DNA of 64,000 nt from Melioribacteraceae bacterium (GTDB lineage: Bacteria; Bacteroidota; Ignavibacteria; Ignavibacteriales; Melioribacteraceae): contig BQMY01000082.1 of NCBI GenBank assembly GCA_022181065.1, positions 31,880 to 95,879 on the forward strand, given 5' to 3'. Shown here piece after piece: positions 39,902 to 49,510 of the stretch. The position numbers and the translations under genes were made by a program. The notes beneath the pieces were generated by a model, which saw only the letters and a list, made by a program, of their open reading frames with translations, did not search any database and had not been told where the DNA came from. Each line of letters starts with the position of its first letter. Position 1 is the stretch's first letter.

Positions 39902-41235
39902 TGGGAAAATTACAAGAAACATTTCGGAATATTTTTAAGATTAAAGAGCTGAAGGACAGGATCCTTTATACAATTGCTCTTCTTGTGATTGTTAGGATCG
40001 GGGCGCACATTACACTCCCCGGTGTTGATGCAAGTTTATTATCGGAAGCTATGAGTAATCAAACTTCCGATAACTTATTTGGTCTTTACGACTTATTTGT
40101 GGGTGGCGCTTTTTCCAATGCGGCAATTTTCGCGCTTGGTATTATGCCTTACATCAGTGCCTCTATTATCATTCAGTTGATGGGTGCGGTTGTTCCTTAT
40201 TTTCAGAAGTTACAGCGTGAAGGTGAAGAAGGAAGAAAGAAAATTACACAGCTTACCCGCTATGGTACTATTTTTATATCCGCACTTCAGGCATGGAGTA
40301 TTTCAATATATCTAAACAGTATTGATTATAACGGAATGCCGATCATTCCGGCTGATGTGCAGGGATTAGGTTTTACTATTCAGACAGTTATTTTTCTTGT
40401 TGCCGGTACCGCATTTATGATGTGGATGGGTGAGCAGATAACTGAACGTGGTATTGGTAATGGTATCTCTCTTATAATTTTTATCGGTATTATTAACCGC
40501 TTGCCATTTGCGTTACTTGACGAATATCGTCTTTTAACTCAGGGCGACAGAAACCTTGTAATTGAAATTGTAATTTTGATATTCATGGTTTTCGTAATCG
40601 CGGGTATAGTTCTGGTTACACAGGGTACGAGAAGGATTCCTGTGCAATACGCAAAGAGAGTAGTTGGAAGAAAAGTTTACGGTGGTGTAACACAATATAT
40701 CCCCTTACGTGTTAACACAGCAGGTGTAATGCCGATCATTTTTGCTCAGGCTATTATGTTCTTGCCAAACACTTTGTTCTCTTTCTTCCCCGAAAACGAA
40801 TTTGTTACCGGATTGGCGCAATATTTTAATTATACTTCTTATACATATGCGTTAATATACGGTATCATTATTGTGTTCTTTACATATTTTTATACAGCTA
40901 TTGCTTTTAACCCCCAGGATGTAGCGGAGAATATGAAAAAACAGGGTGGTTTTATCCCGGGAATAAGACCCGGAAAACAAACTTCCGAGTTTATTGATAA
41001 TATTCTTACTAAAATTACTCTTCCGGGATCGATTTTCTTAGCAATTGTTGCTATATTGCCTACTTTTGTTTCGAAGTTTGGTGTAAGTGCCAGTTTTGCT
41101 CAATTTTTTGGCGGTACAAGTCTGCTGATTATGGTTGGCGTGGCTCTTGATACTTTACAGCAAGTTGAATCTCATTTGTTGATGAGACACTATGACGGTA
41201 TCATGAAAACCGGAAAGCTCAGAGGCAGAAAGTAG
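39901..41235 (+). CDS. secY: Preprotein translocase subunit SecY
   Basis: SecY is the channel of the Sec translocon in the inner membrane. The 444 residues have ten membrane helices; PYISASIIIQLMGAVVPYFQ lies near 83-102, RGIGNGISLIIF near 181, and the cytoplasmic loop with KRVVGRKVYGGVTQYIPLRV near 252-272. The partner secE is upstream at 14996. It overlaps the rplO stop by one base. Confidence 0.98.
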   Translation: MGKLQETFRNIFKIKELKDRILYTIALLVIVRIGAHITLPGVDASLLSEAMSNQTSDNLFGLYDLFVGGAFSNAAIFALGIMPYISASIIIQLMGAVVPYFQKLQREGEEGRKKITQLTRYGTIFISALQAWSISIYLNSIDYNGMPIIPADVQGLGFTIQTVIFLVAGTAFMMWMGEQITERGIGNGISLIIFIGIINRLPFALLDEYRLLTQGDRNLVIEIVILIFMVFVIAGIVLVTQGTRRIPVQYAKRVVGRKVYGGVTQYIPLRVNTAGVMPIIFAQAIMFLPNTLFSFFPENEFVTGLAQYFNYTSYTYALIYGIIIVFFTYFYTAIAFNPQDVAENMKKQGGFIPGIRPGKQTSEFIDNILTKITLPGSIFLAIVAILPTFVSKFGVSASFAQFFGGTSLLIMVGVALDTLQQVESHLLMRHYDGIMKTGKLRGRK

Positions 41236-41247
41236 AAGCGTTGTAAA

Positions 41248-42009
41248 GTGATATTATTAAAGAGTAAAAAAGAAATAGATTTTATCAGGGAAAGTAACCA
41301 ACTGGTTGCTGAAACCCTTCAGTTGGTAAAAAGTAATGTTAAACCCGGAATTTCTACCGGGGAGTTAGACAAGATTGCGGAAGATTATATTCTTTCAAAC
41401 AATGCCAAACCCGCATTTAAAGGTTATTCGCAGGCGGGAAGTATTGATTTTCCGGGTACAATTTGCTCTTCTGTTGAAGAAGAAGTTGTGCATGGAATAC
41501 CTGGTGACAGGATTTTGAGAGAAGGTGAAATAATATCCGTAGATGTAGGTGTTCTTAAAAATGGTTTTTACGGTGATGCCGCGATAACAATAGCAGTAGG
41601 TGAAATTTCGGAAGATAGAAAGTTTCTGATGAAAATAACCGAAGAAAGTTTGCATAAAGCTATTGAACAGGCGATTGCAGGTAACAGAATCGGCGATATT
41701 TCAGCTGCTGTACAAAAACATGTAGAAGAGAACGGATTTTCAATTGTACGAGAGTTGTGCGGTCATGGTGTTGGTAAATACCTTCATGAAGATCCACAGG
41801 TTAGTAACTTTGGAAAACCGGGTACCGGAGCACTTGTTAAAAATGGAATGACTATTGCAATTGAGCCTATGGTAAATATGGGTAAACGACATATAAAGGT
41901 CGCACCCGACGGTTGGACGGTATATGCCTCCGACAGAAAACCATCGGCGCATTTTGAACATACAATAGCTATAATTGATAATAAACCGGAAATATTGAGT
42001 ATTTGTTAG
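41248..42009 (+). CDS. map: Methionine aminopeptidase, type I
   Basis: The enzyme removes the initiator methionine from nascent proteins. The 253 residues have the five metal ligands in [14 protein letters not shown] (two aspartates), [12 protein letters not shown] (histidine), [10 protein letters not shown] and FEHTIAI (glutamates). A conserved histidine in [10 protein letters not shown] binds substrate. No N-terminal zinc extension is present. The start is GTG at 41248, 12 bases after secY, and the gene ends one base before infA. Confidence 0.97.
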   Translation: MILLKSKKEIDFIRESNQLVAETLQLVKSNVKPGISTGELDKIAEDYILSNNAKPAFKGYSQAGSIDFPGTICSSVEEEVVHGIPGDRILREGEIISVDVGVLKNGFYGDAAITIAVGEISEDRKFLMKITEESLHKAIEQAIAGNRIGDISAAVQKHVEENGFSIVRELCGHGVGKYLHEDPQVSNFGKPGTGALVKNGMTIAIEPMVNMGKRHIKVAPDGWTVYASDRKPSAHFEHTIAIIDNKPEILSIC

Positions 42010-42010
42010 T

Positions 42011-42229
42011 ATGGCAAAACAAGGTCCAATTAAAGTTGACGGAGTAGTAACAGAAACATTGCCCAATGCGCATTTCAAGGTAAAACTTGATAATGGTCAT
42101 GAAATATTGGCGCATATATCTGGCAAGATGCGTATGCATTTTATTAAAATATTGGTTGGCGACAAAGTAGCAATAGAGTTATCACCGTACGACCTCAACA
42201 AAGGCAGAATTACGTATAGATATAAATAG
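42011..42229 (+). CDS. infA: Translation initiation factor IF-1
   Basis: IF-1 blocks the ribosomal A site during initiation. The 72 residues are the standard size and form one OB fold: [20 protein letters not shown], then [20 protein letters not shown] and the closing [12 protein letters not shown]. The ATG follows the map stop by one base. Confidence 0.98.
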   Translation: MAKQGPIKVDGVVTETLPNAHFKVKLDNGHEILAHISGKMRMHFIKILVGDKVAIELSPYDLNKGRITYRYK

Positions 42230-42240
42230 CGGAGTTAGTA

Positions 42241-42354
42241 ATGAAGGTTCGTGCTTCAGTAAAGAAAATTTGCGAAAATTGCAAAGTTATTAAACGTAAG
42301 GGCGTTGTAAGAGTGATCTGCAAGAACCCTAAACATAAACAGCGTCAAGGTTAA
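42241..42354 (+). CDS. rpmJ: 50S ribosomal protein L36 (zinc form)
   Basis: This 37-residue frame reads [20 protein letters not shown], then [17 protein letters not shown]. It is the complete L36 with its zinc ligands C11, C14, C27 and H32. TAGCGGAG precedes the ATG. Its place between infA and rpsM is standard. Confidence 0.97.
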   Translation: MKVRASVKKICENCKVIKRKGVVRVICKNPKHKQRQG

Positions 42355-42384
42355 TTAATTAAAGTAATACCAGGAGGATAAGGT

Positions 42385-42768
42385 TTGGCTCGTATTGCAG
42401 GTATAGATTTACCTAAGAATAAGAAAGCTTATATTGGTTTGACTTATATTTACGGAATCGGACAGCATTCTGCTTATTCGATTCTCGAGAAGGCTGAGGT
42501 AGATCCAGAGAAAAAGATTAATGATTTAAGTGAAGAGGAAGTTGCTAAAATACGTTCGATTATGACCTCTGAATACAAAGTTGAAGGCGCGCTTAGGAGT
42601 GAAGTTCAGCAGAATATTAAACGTCTTATGGATATCGGCGCTTACAGAGGATTACGTCACAGACGCGGTCTTCCTGCCAGGGGACAGAGAACACGTACCA
42701 ACTCCAGGACAAGAAAAGGTAAAAGAAGAACAGTTGCCGGTAAGAAAAAAGCGCCCGGTAAGAAATAG
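42385..42768 (+). CDS. rpsM: 30S ribosomal protein S13
   Basis: S13 forms bridges between the 30S head and the large subunit. The 127 residues include [20 protein letters not shown] at the start and the signature [20 protein letters not shown]. The basic tail ends KKKAPGKK. The start is TTG at 42385 behind AGGAGG; it opens the alpha-operon part of the cluster. Confidence 0.97.
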   Translation: MARIAGIDLPKNKKAYIGLTYIYGIGQHSAYSILEKAEVDPEKKINDLSEEEVAKIRSIMTSEYKVEGALRSEVQQNIKRLMDIGAYRGLRHRRGLPARGQRTRTNSRTRKGKRRTVAGKKKAPGKK

Positions 42769-42795
42769 TGAAGTAATTATTTAAGGAGTTTAGAA

Positions 42796-43182
42796 TTGGC
42801 AAAAGCTAGACAAAAGACAAAGAAAAAAGTTCATGTTGACGCGGTGGGGGTTGCTCATATAAAAGCATCTTTCAACAATGTTATATGCACAGTTACCGAT
42901 GTTTACGGCAACACAATTTCGTGGTCTTCTGCAGGTAAAAACGGCTTTAAAGGCTCAAGAAAAAATACACCATACGCTTCTCAGGTAACTGCTGAAGCTG
43001 CTGCAAAAGAAGCTCATGATCTTGGTTTAAGAAAAGTTGATGTTTATGTAAAAGGTCCCGGTTCAGGAAGAGAAGCTGCCATTAGAGCATTATCTACTGC
43101 CGGTTTACAGATTATGTCGATTAGAGATATAACTCCTATTCCACATAACGGCTGCAGACCGCCGAAACGCAGAAGAGTATAA
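42796..43182 (+). CDS. rpsK: 30S ribosomal protein S11
   Basis: S11 shapes the 30S platform near the Shine-Dalgarno helix. The 128 residues have [38 protein letters not shown] and the C-terminal signature [16 protein letters not shown]. The start is TTG at 42796 with AAGGAG upstream. Confidence 0.98.
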   Translation: MAKARQKTKKKVHVDAVGVAHIKASFNNVICTVTDVYGNTISWSSAGKNGFKGSRKNTPYASQVTAEAAAKEAHDLGLRKVDVYVKGPGSGREAAIRALSTAGLQIMSIRDITPIPHNGCRPPKRRRV

Positions 43183-43199
43183 TTAGGGAGAATTGTTAG

Positions 43200-43826
43200 A
43201 TGGCAAGATATACTGGTCCAAGTTGTAAATTATGCAGAAGAGAAAAAGAAAAATTGTTTCTTAAAGGCTCTAAATGTTTTTCAGACAGATGCCCGATAGA
43301 AAATAGAAATTATCCTCCTGGTGAACACGGTCTTAGTCGAAGAGCTAAATACTCTGAATATGGTGTTCAGCTGAGAGAAAAGCAGAAAGTTAAAAGAATT
43401 TACGGTGTTCTCGAAACGCAGTTCCGTACTTACTTTGAAAAAGCCAACCGTCAGAAAGGTGTTACAGGTGAAAACCTTGTTAAACTTCTTGAAAGAAGAT
43501 TTGACAACGTTGTTTTCCGTTTGGGTTTTGCCCCTTCTCGTAAAGCGGCAAGACAGATGGTGCTTCACCGTCATTTCACCGTTAATGGTGTTACTGTAAA
43601 TATACCTTCATACCAGGTAGCTCCCGGCGATATTATTGAAGTCAGGGAAAAAAGTAAAAAGCTGGATGTTATCCACAGTTCACTGCGTAAAGTGAAAGAT
43701 AACATGTATGGTTGGTTATCAACAGAAAAAGCTGTTCTTAAAGGTACTTTTGTTGAAGTTCCTGAAAGAGAAGATGTACCGTTGAATGCTAACGAACAGC
43801 TAATTGTAGAGTTGTACTCTAAATAA
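43200..43826 (+). CDS. rpsD: 30S ribosomal protein S4 (zinc form)
   Basis: S4 is a primary 16S binder and, in E. coli, the repressor of the alpha operon. The 208 residues contain a zinc-type cysteine set near the N terminus, CKLCRRE and KCFSDRC, and an S4 RNA-binding domain near 98-160 ([20 protein letters not shown]). GGGAG stands before the ATG. The order S13-S11-S4-alpha-L17 is conserved. Confidence 0.98.
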   Translation: MARYTGPSCKLCRREKEKLFLKGSKCFSDRCPIENRNYPPGEHGLSRRAKYSEYGVQLREKQKVKRIYGVLETQFRTYFEKANRQKGVTGENLVKLLERRFDNVVFRLGFAPSRKAARQMVLHRHFTVNGVTVNIPSYQVAPGDIIEVREKSKKLDVIHSSLRKVKDNMYGWLSTEKAVLKGTFVEVPEREDVPLNANEQLIVELYSK

Positions 43827-43857
43827 TTAATTGATTTTTTAAAATTGAGGATTCTAA

Positions 43858-44853
43858 ATGAGCTATCCTTTCATAAAGATGCCTGACGGCGTAGTACTGG
43901 AAGAAGCAACGGCAACTGATACGTTTGGAAAGTTTGTGGTTCAGCCACTCGAAAGAGGATTTGGTGTAACATTAGGAAATTCATTTAGAAGAGTATTGTT
44001 GTCTTCACTATCCGGTGCGGCAATTACCGCCATTAAAATTGACGGCGTTTTGCACGAATTCTCTACTGTTCCCGGTGTGCTTGAAGATGTTACTCAGATT
44101 ATATTGAACTTGAAAAAAGTCCGTATGAAATTGATCAATAAAAAGACCAATCGTATGGAACTTACCTTGAGCGGACCACATGATTTCAAAGCTGCTGATC
44201 TCCAGGAGCACTGTCCGGATATTGAAATTCTTACTCCCGATGTTCATATTGCTACTTTAAACGAAGAAGCCAAAATTACTATGGAACTTCGTTTCGGTAT
44301 CGGTAAAGGTTATGTCCCTTCATTTGATCAGAAAATTGCTGACCAGACAATAGGACTTATCCCGATAGATTCGATTTTTACACCATTAAAAAATGTACAT
44401 TACGATATTCAGAATGTACGTATTGGTGAAAGAAATGATTACGAAAAACTTACTTTAACTGTTCTTACGGATGGTTCTATTACTCCGGAAGAAGCTCTTT
44501 CTTCAGCCGGCAAGATATTGAAGGATCATATCAACCTCTTCATTAACTTTGAAGTTGAACCTGAAGAAGATAAAGTTGAAAGTGAAAAAGATGCTGAAAG
44601 CGAAAGAATTAAGAACATTCTTCTTACCAGTGTTGATGATCTTGAACTTAGTGTTCGTTCACACAATTGCTTGAAAGCAGCAAATATTAAAACACTTTCC
44701 GACCTTGTAAGACGTGATGAAAACGAAATGCTTCGTTTCAGGAACTTTGGTCGTAAATCTCTTGCCGAATTGATTGAGATTGTTGAAAATTATGGTCTTG
44801 AATTCGGTATGGATGTAGATAAATATATAAAAGACAAACCTGAAAATAATTAA
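43858..44853 (+). CDS. rpoA: DNA-directed RNA polymerase subunit alpha
   Basis: The alpha dimer nucleates RNA polymerase assembly and its C-terminal domain contacts promoter UP elements and activators. The 331 residues comprise the N-terminal domain (PLERGFGVTLGNSFRRVLLS near 31) to about 235, an acidic linker (EPEEDKVESEKDAESE) and the C-terminal domain (ELSVRSHNCLKAANIKTLSD, then FGRKSLAELIE). Length and motifs are typical. It lies 31 bases after rpsD. Confidence 0.98.
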   Translation: MSYPFIKMPDGVVLEEATATDTFGKFVVQPLERGFGVTLGNSFRRVLLSSLSGAAITAIKIDGVLHEFSTVPGVLEDVTQIILNLKKVRMKLINKKTNRMELTLSGPHDFKAADLQEHCPDIEILTPDVHIATLNEEAKITMELRFGIGKGYVPSFDQKIADQTIGLIPIDSIFTPLKNVHYDIQNVRIGERNDYEKLTLTVLTDGSITPEEALSSAGKILKDHINLFINFEVEPEEDKVESEKDAESERIKNILLTSVDDLELSVRSHNCLKAANIKTLSDLVRRDENEMLRFRNFGRKSLAELIEIVENYGLEFGMDVDKYIKDKPENN

Positions 44854-44872
44854 TTCCCGATAAGGTAAGATT

Positions 44873-45448
44873 ATGAGACATAGAGTTAAAGGTAGAAAGT
44901 TAGGCAGAACTGCTACACATCGTGCGGCAACAAAAAACGCTTTGGTAAAAGCTTTGTTCCTTCACAAAAAAATCAAAACTACTGTAGCTAAAGCAAAAGA
45001 AACCAGAGTATTTGCTGAAAAACTTATTACAAAAGCAAAAACTGACTCTGTTGCTAACAGAAGATATGTTGCGCGTTTTATTAACGACAGAGATGTTGTT
45101 AAAGAATTGTTTGAAGAAATTGTACCAACTATCGGTGACAGACCAGGTGGATATACCAGAGTGATTAAACTTGGTTTCCGTGCGGGTGATGCTGCTGAAA
45201 CTGCAATTATTGAACTTGTTGACTATAATGACGTTGGTTCTGAACCTAAAGCAGCAAAAACTGAAACCGCGGAAGTAGAAGAAGTTGAAGTTGAGGATGT
45301 AAAAACCGAAACAACGGCTGCTGTTGAAGAAGCAGAAGTAGTTGAGGAAGTTACGGAAGAAAAGGAAGAACCTAAAGCTGAAACTCCTGAAGCTACCGAA
45401 GAACCGAAAGATGATACTGAAGAAGATAAAAAAGAAGAAACTAAATAA
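44873..45448 (+). CDS. rplQ: 50S ribosomal protein L17 with long acidic C-terminal tail
   Basis: L17 is at the tunnel exit. The core, residues 1 to about 117, is normal (MRHRVKGRKLGRTATHRAAT, then RPGGYTRVIKLGFRAGDAAE). After it come about 74 residues made almost only of Glu, Lys, Thr, Ala, Val and Asp (for example EEVEVEDVKTETTAAVEEAE), giving 191 residues where most L17 have 115-130. The tail is strongly acidic and low-complexity, thus probably disordered. A terminator follows. Confidence 0.97.
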   Translation: MRHRVKGRKLGRTATHRAATKNALVKALFLHKKIKTTVAKAKETRVFAEKLITKAKTDSVANRRYVARFINDRDVVKELFEEIVPTIGDRPGGYTRVIKLGFRAGDAAETAIIELVDYNDVGSEPKAAKTETAEVEEVEVEDVKTETTAAVEEAEVVEEVTEEKEEPKAETPEATEEPKDDTEEDKKEETK

Positions 45449-45471
45449 TTCTTCATCAATAATTACTTCAG

Positions 45472-45505
45472 AAGAGTAATCCTGTAAAGGGTTACTCTTT
45501 TTTTA
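45472..45505 (+). terminator. Terminator closing the alpha operon
   Basis: AAGAGTAATCC (45472-45482) pairs with GGGTTACTCTT (45489-45499) over 11 bp with one wobble pair and a 6-base loop, then a run of T. This is a strong intrinsic terminator. The T-run touches the first ATG of engB at 45505. Confidence 0.88.
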
Positions 45506-46098
45506 TGTGTAAAATGAAAGATATAAAATTCATAAAATCTGTTCACAGGATAGCCGATTTACCCAAAGACGGTATCCCGGAAGTTGTATTGTGCGGAAGA
45601 TCGAATGTGGGGAAATCTTCGTTCATAAATTCTCTTTTCAACCGTAAGGGGATTGCTATGACAAGTTCCACTCCGGGGAAAACAAGAGGGATCAATTACT
45701 ATCTTGCCGAGAATAAATTTTATGTTGTTGATTTGCCTGGTTTCGGTTACGCTAAAGTTTCTGAAAAGGAAAGAACCAAGTGGCAAAAACTTATCAGTGA
45801 ATATCTTGGCGTGCAGAAATCTATTAAACTTGCACTTCATTTTATTGATAGCAGAATTACCCCCTCACCATTGGATGAGATGCTTAACAATTATCTGCGC
45901 GAGCTCGAATTACCATACGTTATACTTCTCAATAAAGTTGATAAACTAAAACAATCAGAAAAAGCTAAAAGTAAAAAACTGATTGTTGATTTTTTTCCGG
46001 AACTGGTAGAGGGAGATAACCTTATTTTACATTCTTCCGCAAAAGGAACGGGAAAAAAGGAAATCGAAAAAAGGCTCACGACTCTATTTCTTCGTTAA
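45505..46098 (+). CDS. engB: Ribosome-biogenesis GTPase EngB/YsxC
   Basis: EngB (YihA/YsxC) is a small GTPase for late 50S assembly. The protein of 197 residues (194 from ATG 45514) has the P loop GRSNVGKSSFIN, switch threonines in STPGKTRGINYY, G3 DLPGFGYAKV, G4 NKVDKLKQ and G5 SSAKGTG. Both possible starts lack a clear ribosome binding site; MKDIKFIKSVHR at 45514 matches the family better. The first ATG abuts the T-run of the rplQ terminator, so expression needs either read-through or an internal promoter. Confidence 0.95.
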   Translation: MCKMKDIKFIKSVHRIADLPKDGIPEVVLCGRSNVGKSSFINSLFNRKGIAMTSSTPGKTRGINYYLAENKFYVVDLPGFGYAKVSEKERTKWQKLISEYLGVQKSIKLALHFIDSRITPSPLDEMLNNYLRELELPYVILLNKVDKLKQSEKAKSKKLIVDFFPELVEGDNLILHSSAKGTGKKEIEKRLTTLFLR

Positions 46099-46182
46099 AT
46101 CTCAACATTTATCACATTTAGAACCCATTTTTTAATTATATTTAATTTGATATAAAATATTAAATTAGCTTGTCGGATTTCA

Positions 46183-48051
46183 ATGGGATTAAGTAACAGA
46201 TATAAAAAACGCGTTCTAATATTTCTGATAATTCCTGTATTGGTATCAATTCCGTTTTTTACAGATAACCTGATATTGAGGATTATCGTTGCTGTATTGG
46301 GTATTGTATATGTTGGTTTTATAATATTCCTCAGGGATTCAAAGAACGAGGCATTCAAAAAAGAATTTCAGTACGAAGAAAACGATGAACTTACCGAAGA
46401 CGATCTAATCCCGTTCACTGATGATGAACACGATTCTTCTTTTGAAATAGTTTCCAGGAATAAGGATCCGGAAGTTTTAACGGCTGATAATGTTACCGAT
46501 ATTCCCGCAATCAAAAGACAGTCGGCGATTTCTCCTCTTAACCTCAAAAAAGATTTTGATAAACTGGCAAAGGAAATCACCCCTCCGGATTTACCTCACG
46601 AAAAACAGTTCGGATTTATACTGAAAAGAATACTTTTTATGGTGCAGGAGTTATTCTTTGCTCACAGTGTATTGTTTTTCTGGTACAATGATAGCAAAAA
46701 CAAGCTGGCGCTTGAGGAATATGTTTCCAATTCCGATGAAGTTGAGGAAAAACATCTGGACTTACAGGATGATTTGCTCAGTAAAATTGTGCGTAATGAG
46801 GAACCTGAGCTGATGAATGATATCAACCCCTCAGCTGAAAAAGATGTAGTAAGATATTATAAATCTCCCCCGGGCATAAAAAGTTTTCTGGGAGTACCTC
46901 TATATTATGGTGGTGCTTTGACGGGGGTATTGGCGCTTGATTCGAAAGAAGCAGACGCTTTTGGTGAAGAAAATGTTATTTCTCTGGGGCGTTTTGTGAG
47001 TCTGATCGCCGAATTGATAAAAATTTACGAGCAGAAATTCTCGGAATCAGTGGCTGCCAATAAACTGAATTCTTTACTCAATATTTTGTCAGGGGACAAA
47101 AAATTCCAAACCAAAGAAGAATTGATCTCAACAATCGAAAGAGCGGTTGAAGGTTTAATTCATTGGGATGCGTTTGCTTTTGTTTATTTTGATCCGGTTC
47201 ATCAAAAATTTTCGACTGCAAAAGTCAAGAATAAAACTAATTTGAAATATATTGGTGAAAATCTTGAAGTTGAAATTAATAACACTCTTACCGGGAAGTC
47301 AATAGTTTCCGGGCTGCCAATAAAAATCGATGATGTATCGGCGGATGACTATATACGATACTCCAAACTGGAATCTATCACTATCGAAGGTACTTACGCC
47401 GCGATTCCTCTCATCTATGAGGAACAGATATATGGTGTTATCTGTCTCGAATCATTAAAAAAAGATTCCTATACAAATGAAGATATAAATTTTCTAAAGT
47501 CATCCTTCAAATTTATCTCGTTCGCTCTATATTCATTCGCTTCGCAATCTTTGCTGCGCAGTTTACTTTCGCATGATGTTGAAACCAGGGCATTTACCTA
47601 TGAAACTTTTAGAGAAAGAGTCGCTTCCGACTTGTTAAAAGCTGGGGAAACAAATTCATCCGGTGCTCTCGCATTTGTTCGAATTGATGATTTTCTTGAC
47701 GAAGAGTCGTTGTTTGAAGAAACAATTTTCCCTAAGGTATTGAAAGCGGTCGCTAATCTCATACAGCAGGAAATGAATCCTCTCACTACATTCGGAAGAA
47801 TTGATCAGAAGACTTTCGCTGTTTATTTTTTCAATTTTAATGTAAAGGATGCTTATCTGTGGGCTGAGAGGCTGCGCAGGACCGTTGCGAACAAGCAGAT
47901 CGCGATTCAGAGTAAACAAACTACTTTCACAATTTCCGCGGGTGTTTGCTCGGCTGTTGGCAGGACAAATATAGATGATCTTTTGAACGACGCGGAATTG
48001 ACCCTTTCCAAAGCGGTTGAAAAGGGTAATTCAGTTAAAAGTATGGAATAG
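46183..48051 (+). CDS. Membrane GAF-GAF protein with degenerate GGDEF domain
   Basis: The 622-residue protein has two N-terminal membrane helices (about 10-26 and 31-48) and then cytoplasmic domains. Two GAF-like sensor domains lie at about 140-290 (SFLGVPLYYGGALTGVLALD) and 310-460 (AAIPLIYEEQIYGVICLES). The C-terminal part from about 470 has the fold of a diguanylate cyclase domain (LAFVRIDDF, then FTISAGVCS and DAELTLSKAVEKGNSVK), but the catalytic GGDEF site is replaced by RIDQKTF at 539-545. It therefore cannot be expected to make cyclic di-GMP and may be a receptor or regulatory partner. It ends directly at the deoB start. Confidence 0.8.
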   Translation: MGLSNRYKKRVLIFLIIPVLVSIPFFTDNLILRIIVAVLGIVYVGFIIFLRDSKNEAFKKEFQYEENDELTEDDLIPFTDDEHDSSFEIVSRNKDPEVLTADNVTDIPAIKRQSAISPLNLKKDFDKLAKEITPPDLPHEKQFGFILKRILFMVQELFFAHSVLFFWYNDSKNKLALEEYVSNSDEVEEKHLDLQDDLLSKIVRNEEPELMNDINPSAEKDVVRYYKSPPGIKSFLGVPLYYGGALTGVLALDSKEADAFGEENVISLGRFVSLIAELIKIYEQKFSESVAANKLNSLLNILSGDKKFQTKEELISTIERAVEGLIHWDAFAFVYFDPVHQKFSTAKVKNKTNLKYIGENLEVEINNTLTGKSIVSGLPIKIDDVSADDYIRYSKLESITIEGTYAAIPLIYEEQIYGVICLESLKKDSYTNEDINFLKSSFKFISFALYSFASQSLLRSLLSHDVETRAFTYETFRERVASDLLKAGETNSSGALAFVRIDDFLDEESLFEETIFPKVLKAVANLIQQEMNPLTTFGRIDQKTFAVYFFNFNVKDAYLWAERLRRTVANKQIAIQSKQTTFTISAGVCSAVGRTNIDDLLNDAELTLSKAVEKGNSVKSME

Positions 48052-48054
48052 TTG

Positions 48055-49221
48055 ATGAATAATTTTTTTGTTGTTGTATTGGATGGTGTTGGAATAGGTG
48101 AACTTCCTGACGCGGCTGATTTTGGAGATGCCGGTAGTAACACTCTGGGGAATATTGCATTAAAAATTGGCGGAATAAATCTGCCCAATATGCAAAAGCT
48201 TGGTGTTGGAAATATATCGGAAATAAAAGGGGTTCCACCCGCTGTAAAACCGCTCGCTTCATTCGGGAAAATGAAAGAAGTATCTGCAGGAAAGGATAGT
48301 ACGACCGGTCATTGGGAGATAGGTGGTATCCATCTCGATTTTGATTTCCCATATTATCCAAATGGGTTCCCTGAGGATGTAATGGCAAAGTTCCTCGAAA
48401 TAAACGATTTAAAGGGGTATTTCGCAAATTATCCCGCATCAGGTACAGATATCATTAATAAGCTCGGTGATGAGCATGTCAAGACCGGATATCCAATTGT
48501 ATATACTTCGGCTGACTCGGTATTCCAGATCGCGGCACATGAAGAAGTGATACCAATAGATAAACAGTACGAAATTTGCGAGCGTACACGAAACGAGATA
48601 TTAGTTGGAGAACATGCGGTTGGTAGAGTAATCGCGCGTCCGTTTCTTGGAACAACTGGAGATTATACCCGCACCACAAACAGAAAAGATTTCTCGATAG
48701 ATCCACCTTCGGATACTATTCTTAATGTTCTGCATAAAGCGGGAATTGAGACGGTCGCGATCGGCAAGGTGAATGATCTTTTTAATTATAACGGTATTAA
48801 AACTTCGATTATAACAAAATCGAATTCTAAAGGAATTGAAAAAATTATTGAGACTGCCGGCACGAAAAAAAACTCATTTATTTTCGCGAATCTGGTTGAT
48901 TTTGATGTTTATTTCGGTCACAGACTTGATCCGGAAGGATTTTACGGTGCGTTAAAAGAATTCGATGACAAACTCCCTGATATTCTGAACGCTATGGATG
49001 AAACAGACGCTCTTGTTTTTACGGCGGATCACGGTAATGACCCAACATCAACCAGTACTGATCACAGCAGGGAATACGTTCCTTTATTATTCTACAGGAA
49101 AGGAATAAAAGGTGAAAATCTTGGAACGCGCGGTTCATTTTCAGATGTAGCTCAGACCGCCGCGCATTTCTTTAAAGTAAATAATATCCTGAAAGGTGAC
49201 AGTTTCCTCAATGCCAGATGA
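48055..49221 (+). CDS. deoB: Phosphopentomutase
   Basis: DeoB interconverts ribose-1-phosphate (or deoxyribose-1-phosphate) and the 5-phosphate, linking nucleoside salvage to the pentose phosphate pathway. The 388 residues from ATG 48055 begin MNNFFVVVLDGVGIGELPDA with the first metal aspartate, have the phosphothreonine segment KDSTTGHWEI near 82, and the metal-binding VFTADHGNDPTSTSTDHSRE near 318. These are the alkaline-phosphatase-superfamily marks of DeoB. A TTG one codon earlier is in frame. The end overlaps the next gene. Confidence 0.97.
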   Translation: MNNFFVVVLDGVGIGELPDAADFGDAGSNTLGNIALKIGGINLPNMQKLGVGNISEIKGVPPAVKPLASFGKMKEVSAGKDSTTGHWEIGGIHLDFDFPYYPNGFPEDVMAKFLEINDLKGYFANYPASGTDIINKLGDEHVKTGYPIVYTSADSVFQIAAHEEVIPIDKQYEICERTRNEILVGEHAVGRVIARPFLGTTGDYTRTTNRKDFSIDPPSDTILNVLHKAGIETVAIGKVNDLFNYNGIKTSIITKSNSKGIEKIIETAGTKKNSFIFANLVDFDVYFGHRLDPEGFYGALKEFDDKLPDILNAMDETDALVFTADHGNDPTSTSTDHSREYVPLLFYRKGIKGENLGTRGSFSDVAQTAAHFFKVNNILKGDSFLNAR

Positions 49222-49510
49222 AAACAACGTGCTGCTCGAATCGTTGGTTATAAATTCTGACGATAACAAAACTTCCGGTCTGATTAACGGGTTTATTGAA
49301 AAACTGTTTGCCGAAGGTTATCCGAGTCTTAAAATTGAAATTTCGGGTGACCCGAGGTTAAAGGCAGCAACTTTGAATTTTGATGTAGTACTTTTTGATA
49401 GGATTTTGGAAACTCAGAAACTTCCCCCGGCTGTTGTGTTTGATATATTGTGTGTTAAATCATCATTGGGGAAAAAGAATTTTATTGAAAGGATAGATTT
49501 TGAGTGGTAA
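49211..49510 (+). CDS. Hypothetical protein between deoB and PIN-domain gene
   Basis: I do not recognise this 99-residue product (MPDENNVLLESLVINSDDNK at the start, FIERIDFEW at the end). It is soluble, mixed alpha/beta in appearance, and lacks cysteine motifs except one. ATG 49211 overlaps the end of deoB by 11 bases; a GTG at 49196 is an alternative. Its stop overlaps the PIN-domain start by 11 bases. The tight overlaps on both sides suggest a real, co-translated gene. Confidence 0.6.
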   Translation: MPDENNVLLESLVINSDDNKTSGLINGFIEKLFAEGYPSLKIEISGDPRLKAATLNFDVVLFDRILETQKLPPAVVFDILCVKSSLGKKNFIERIDFEW

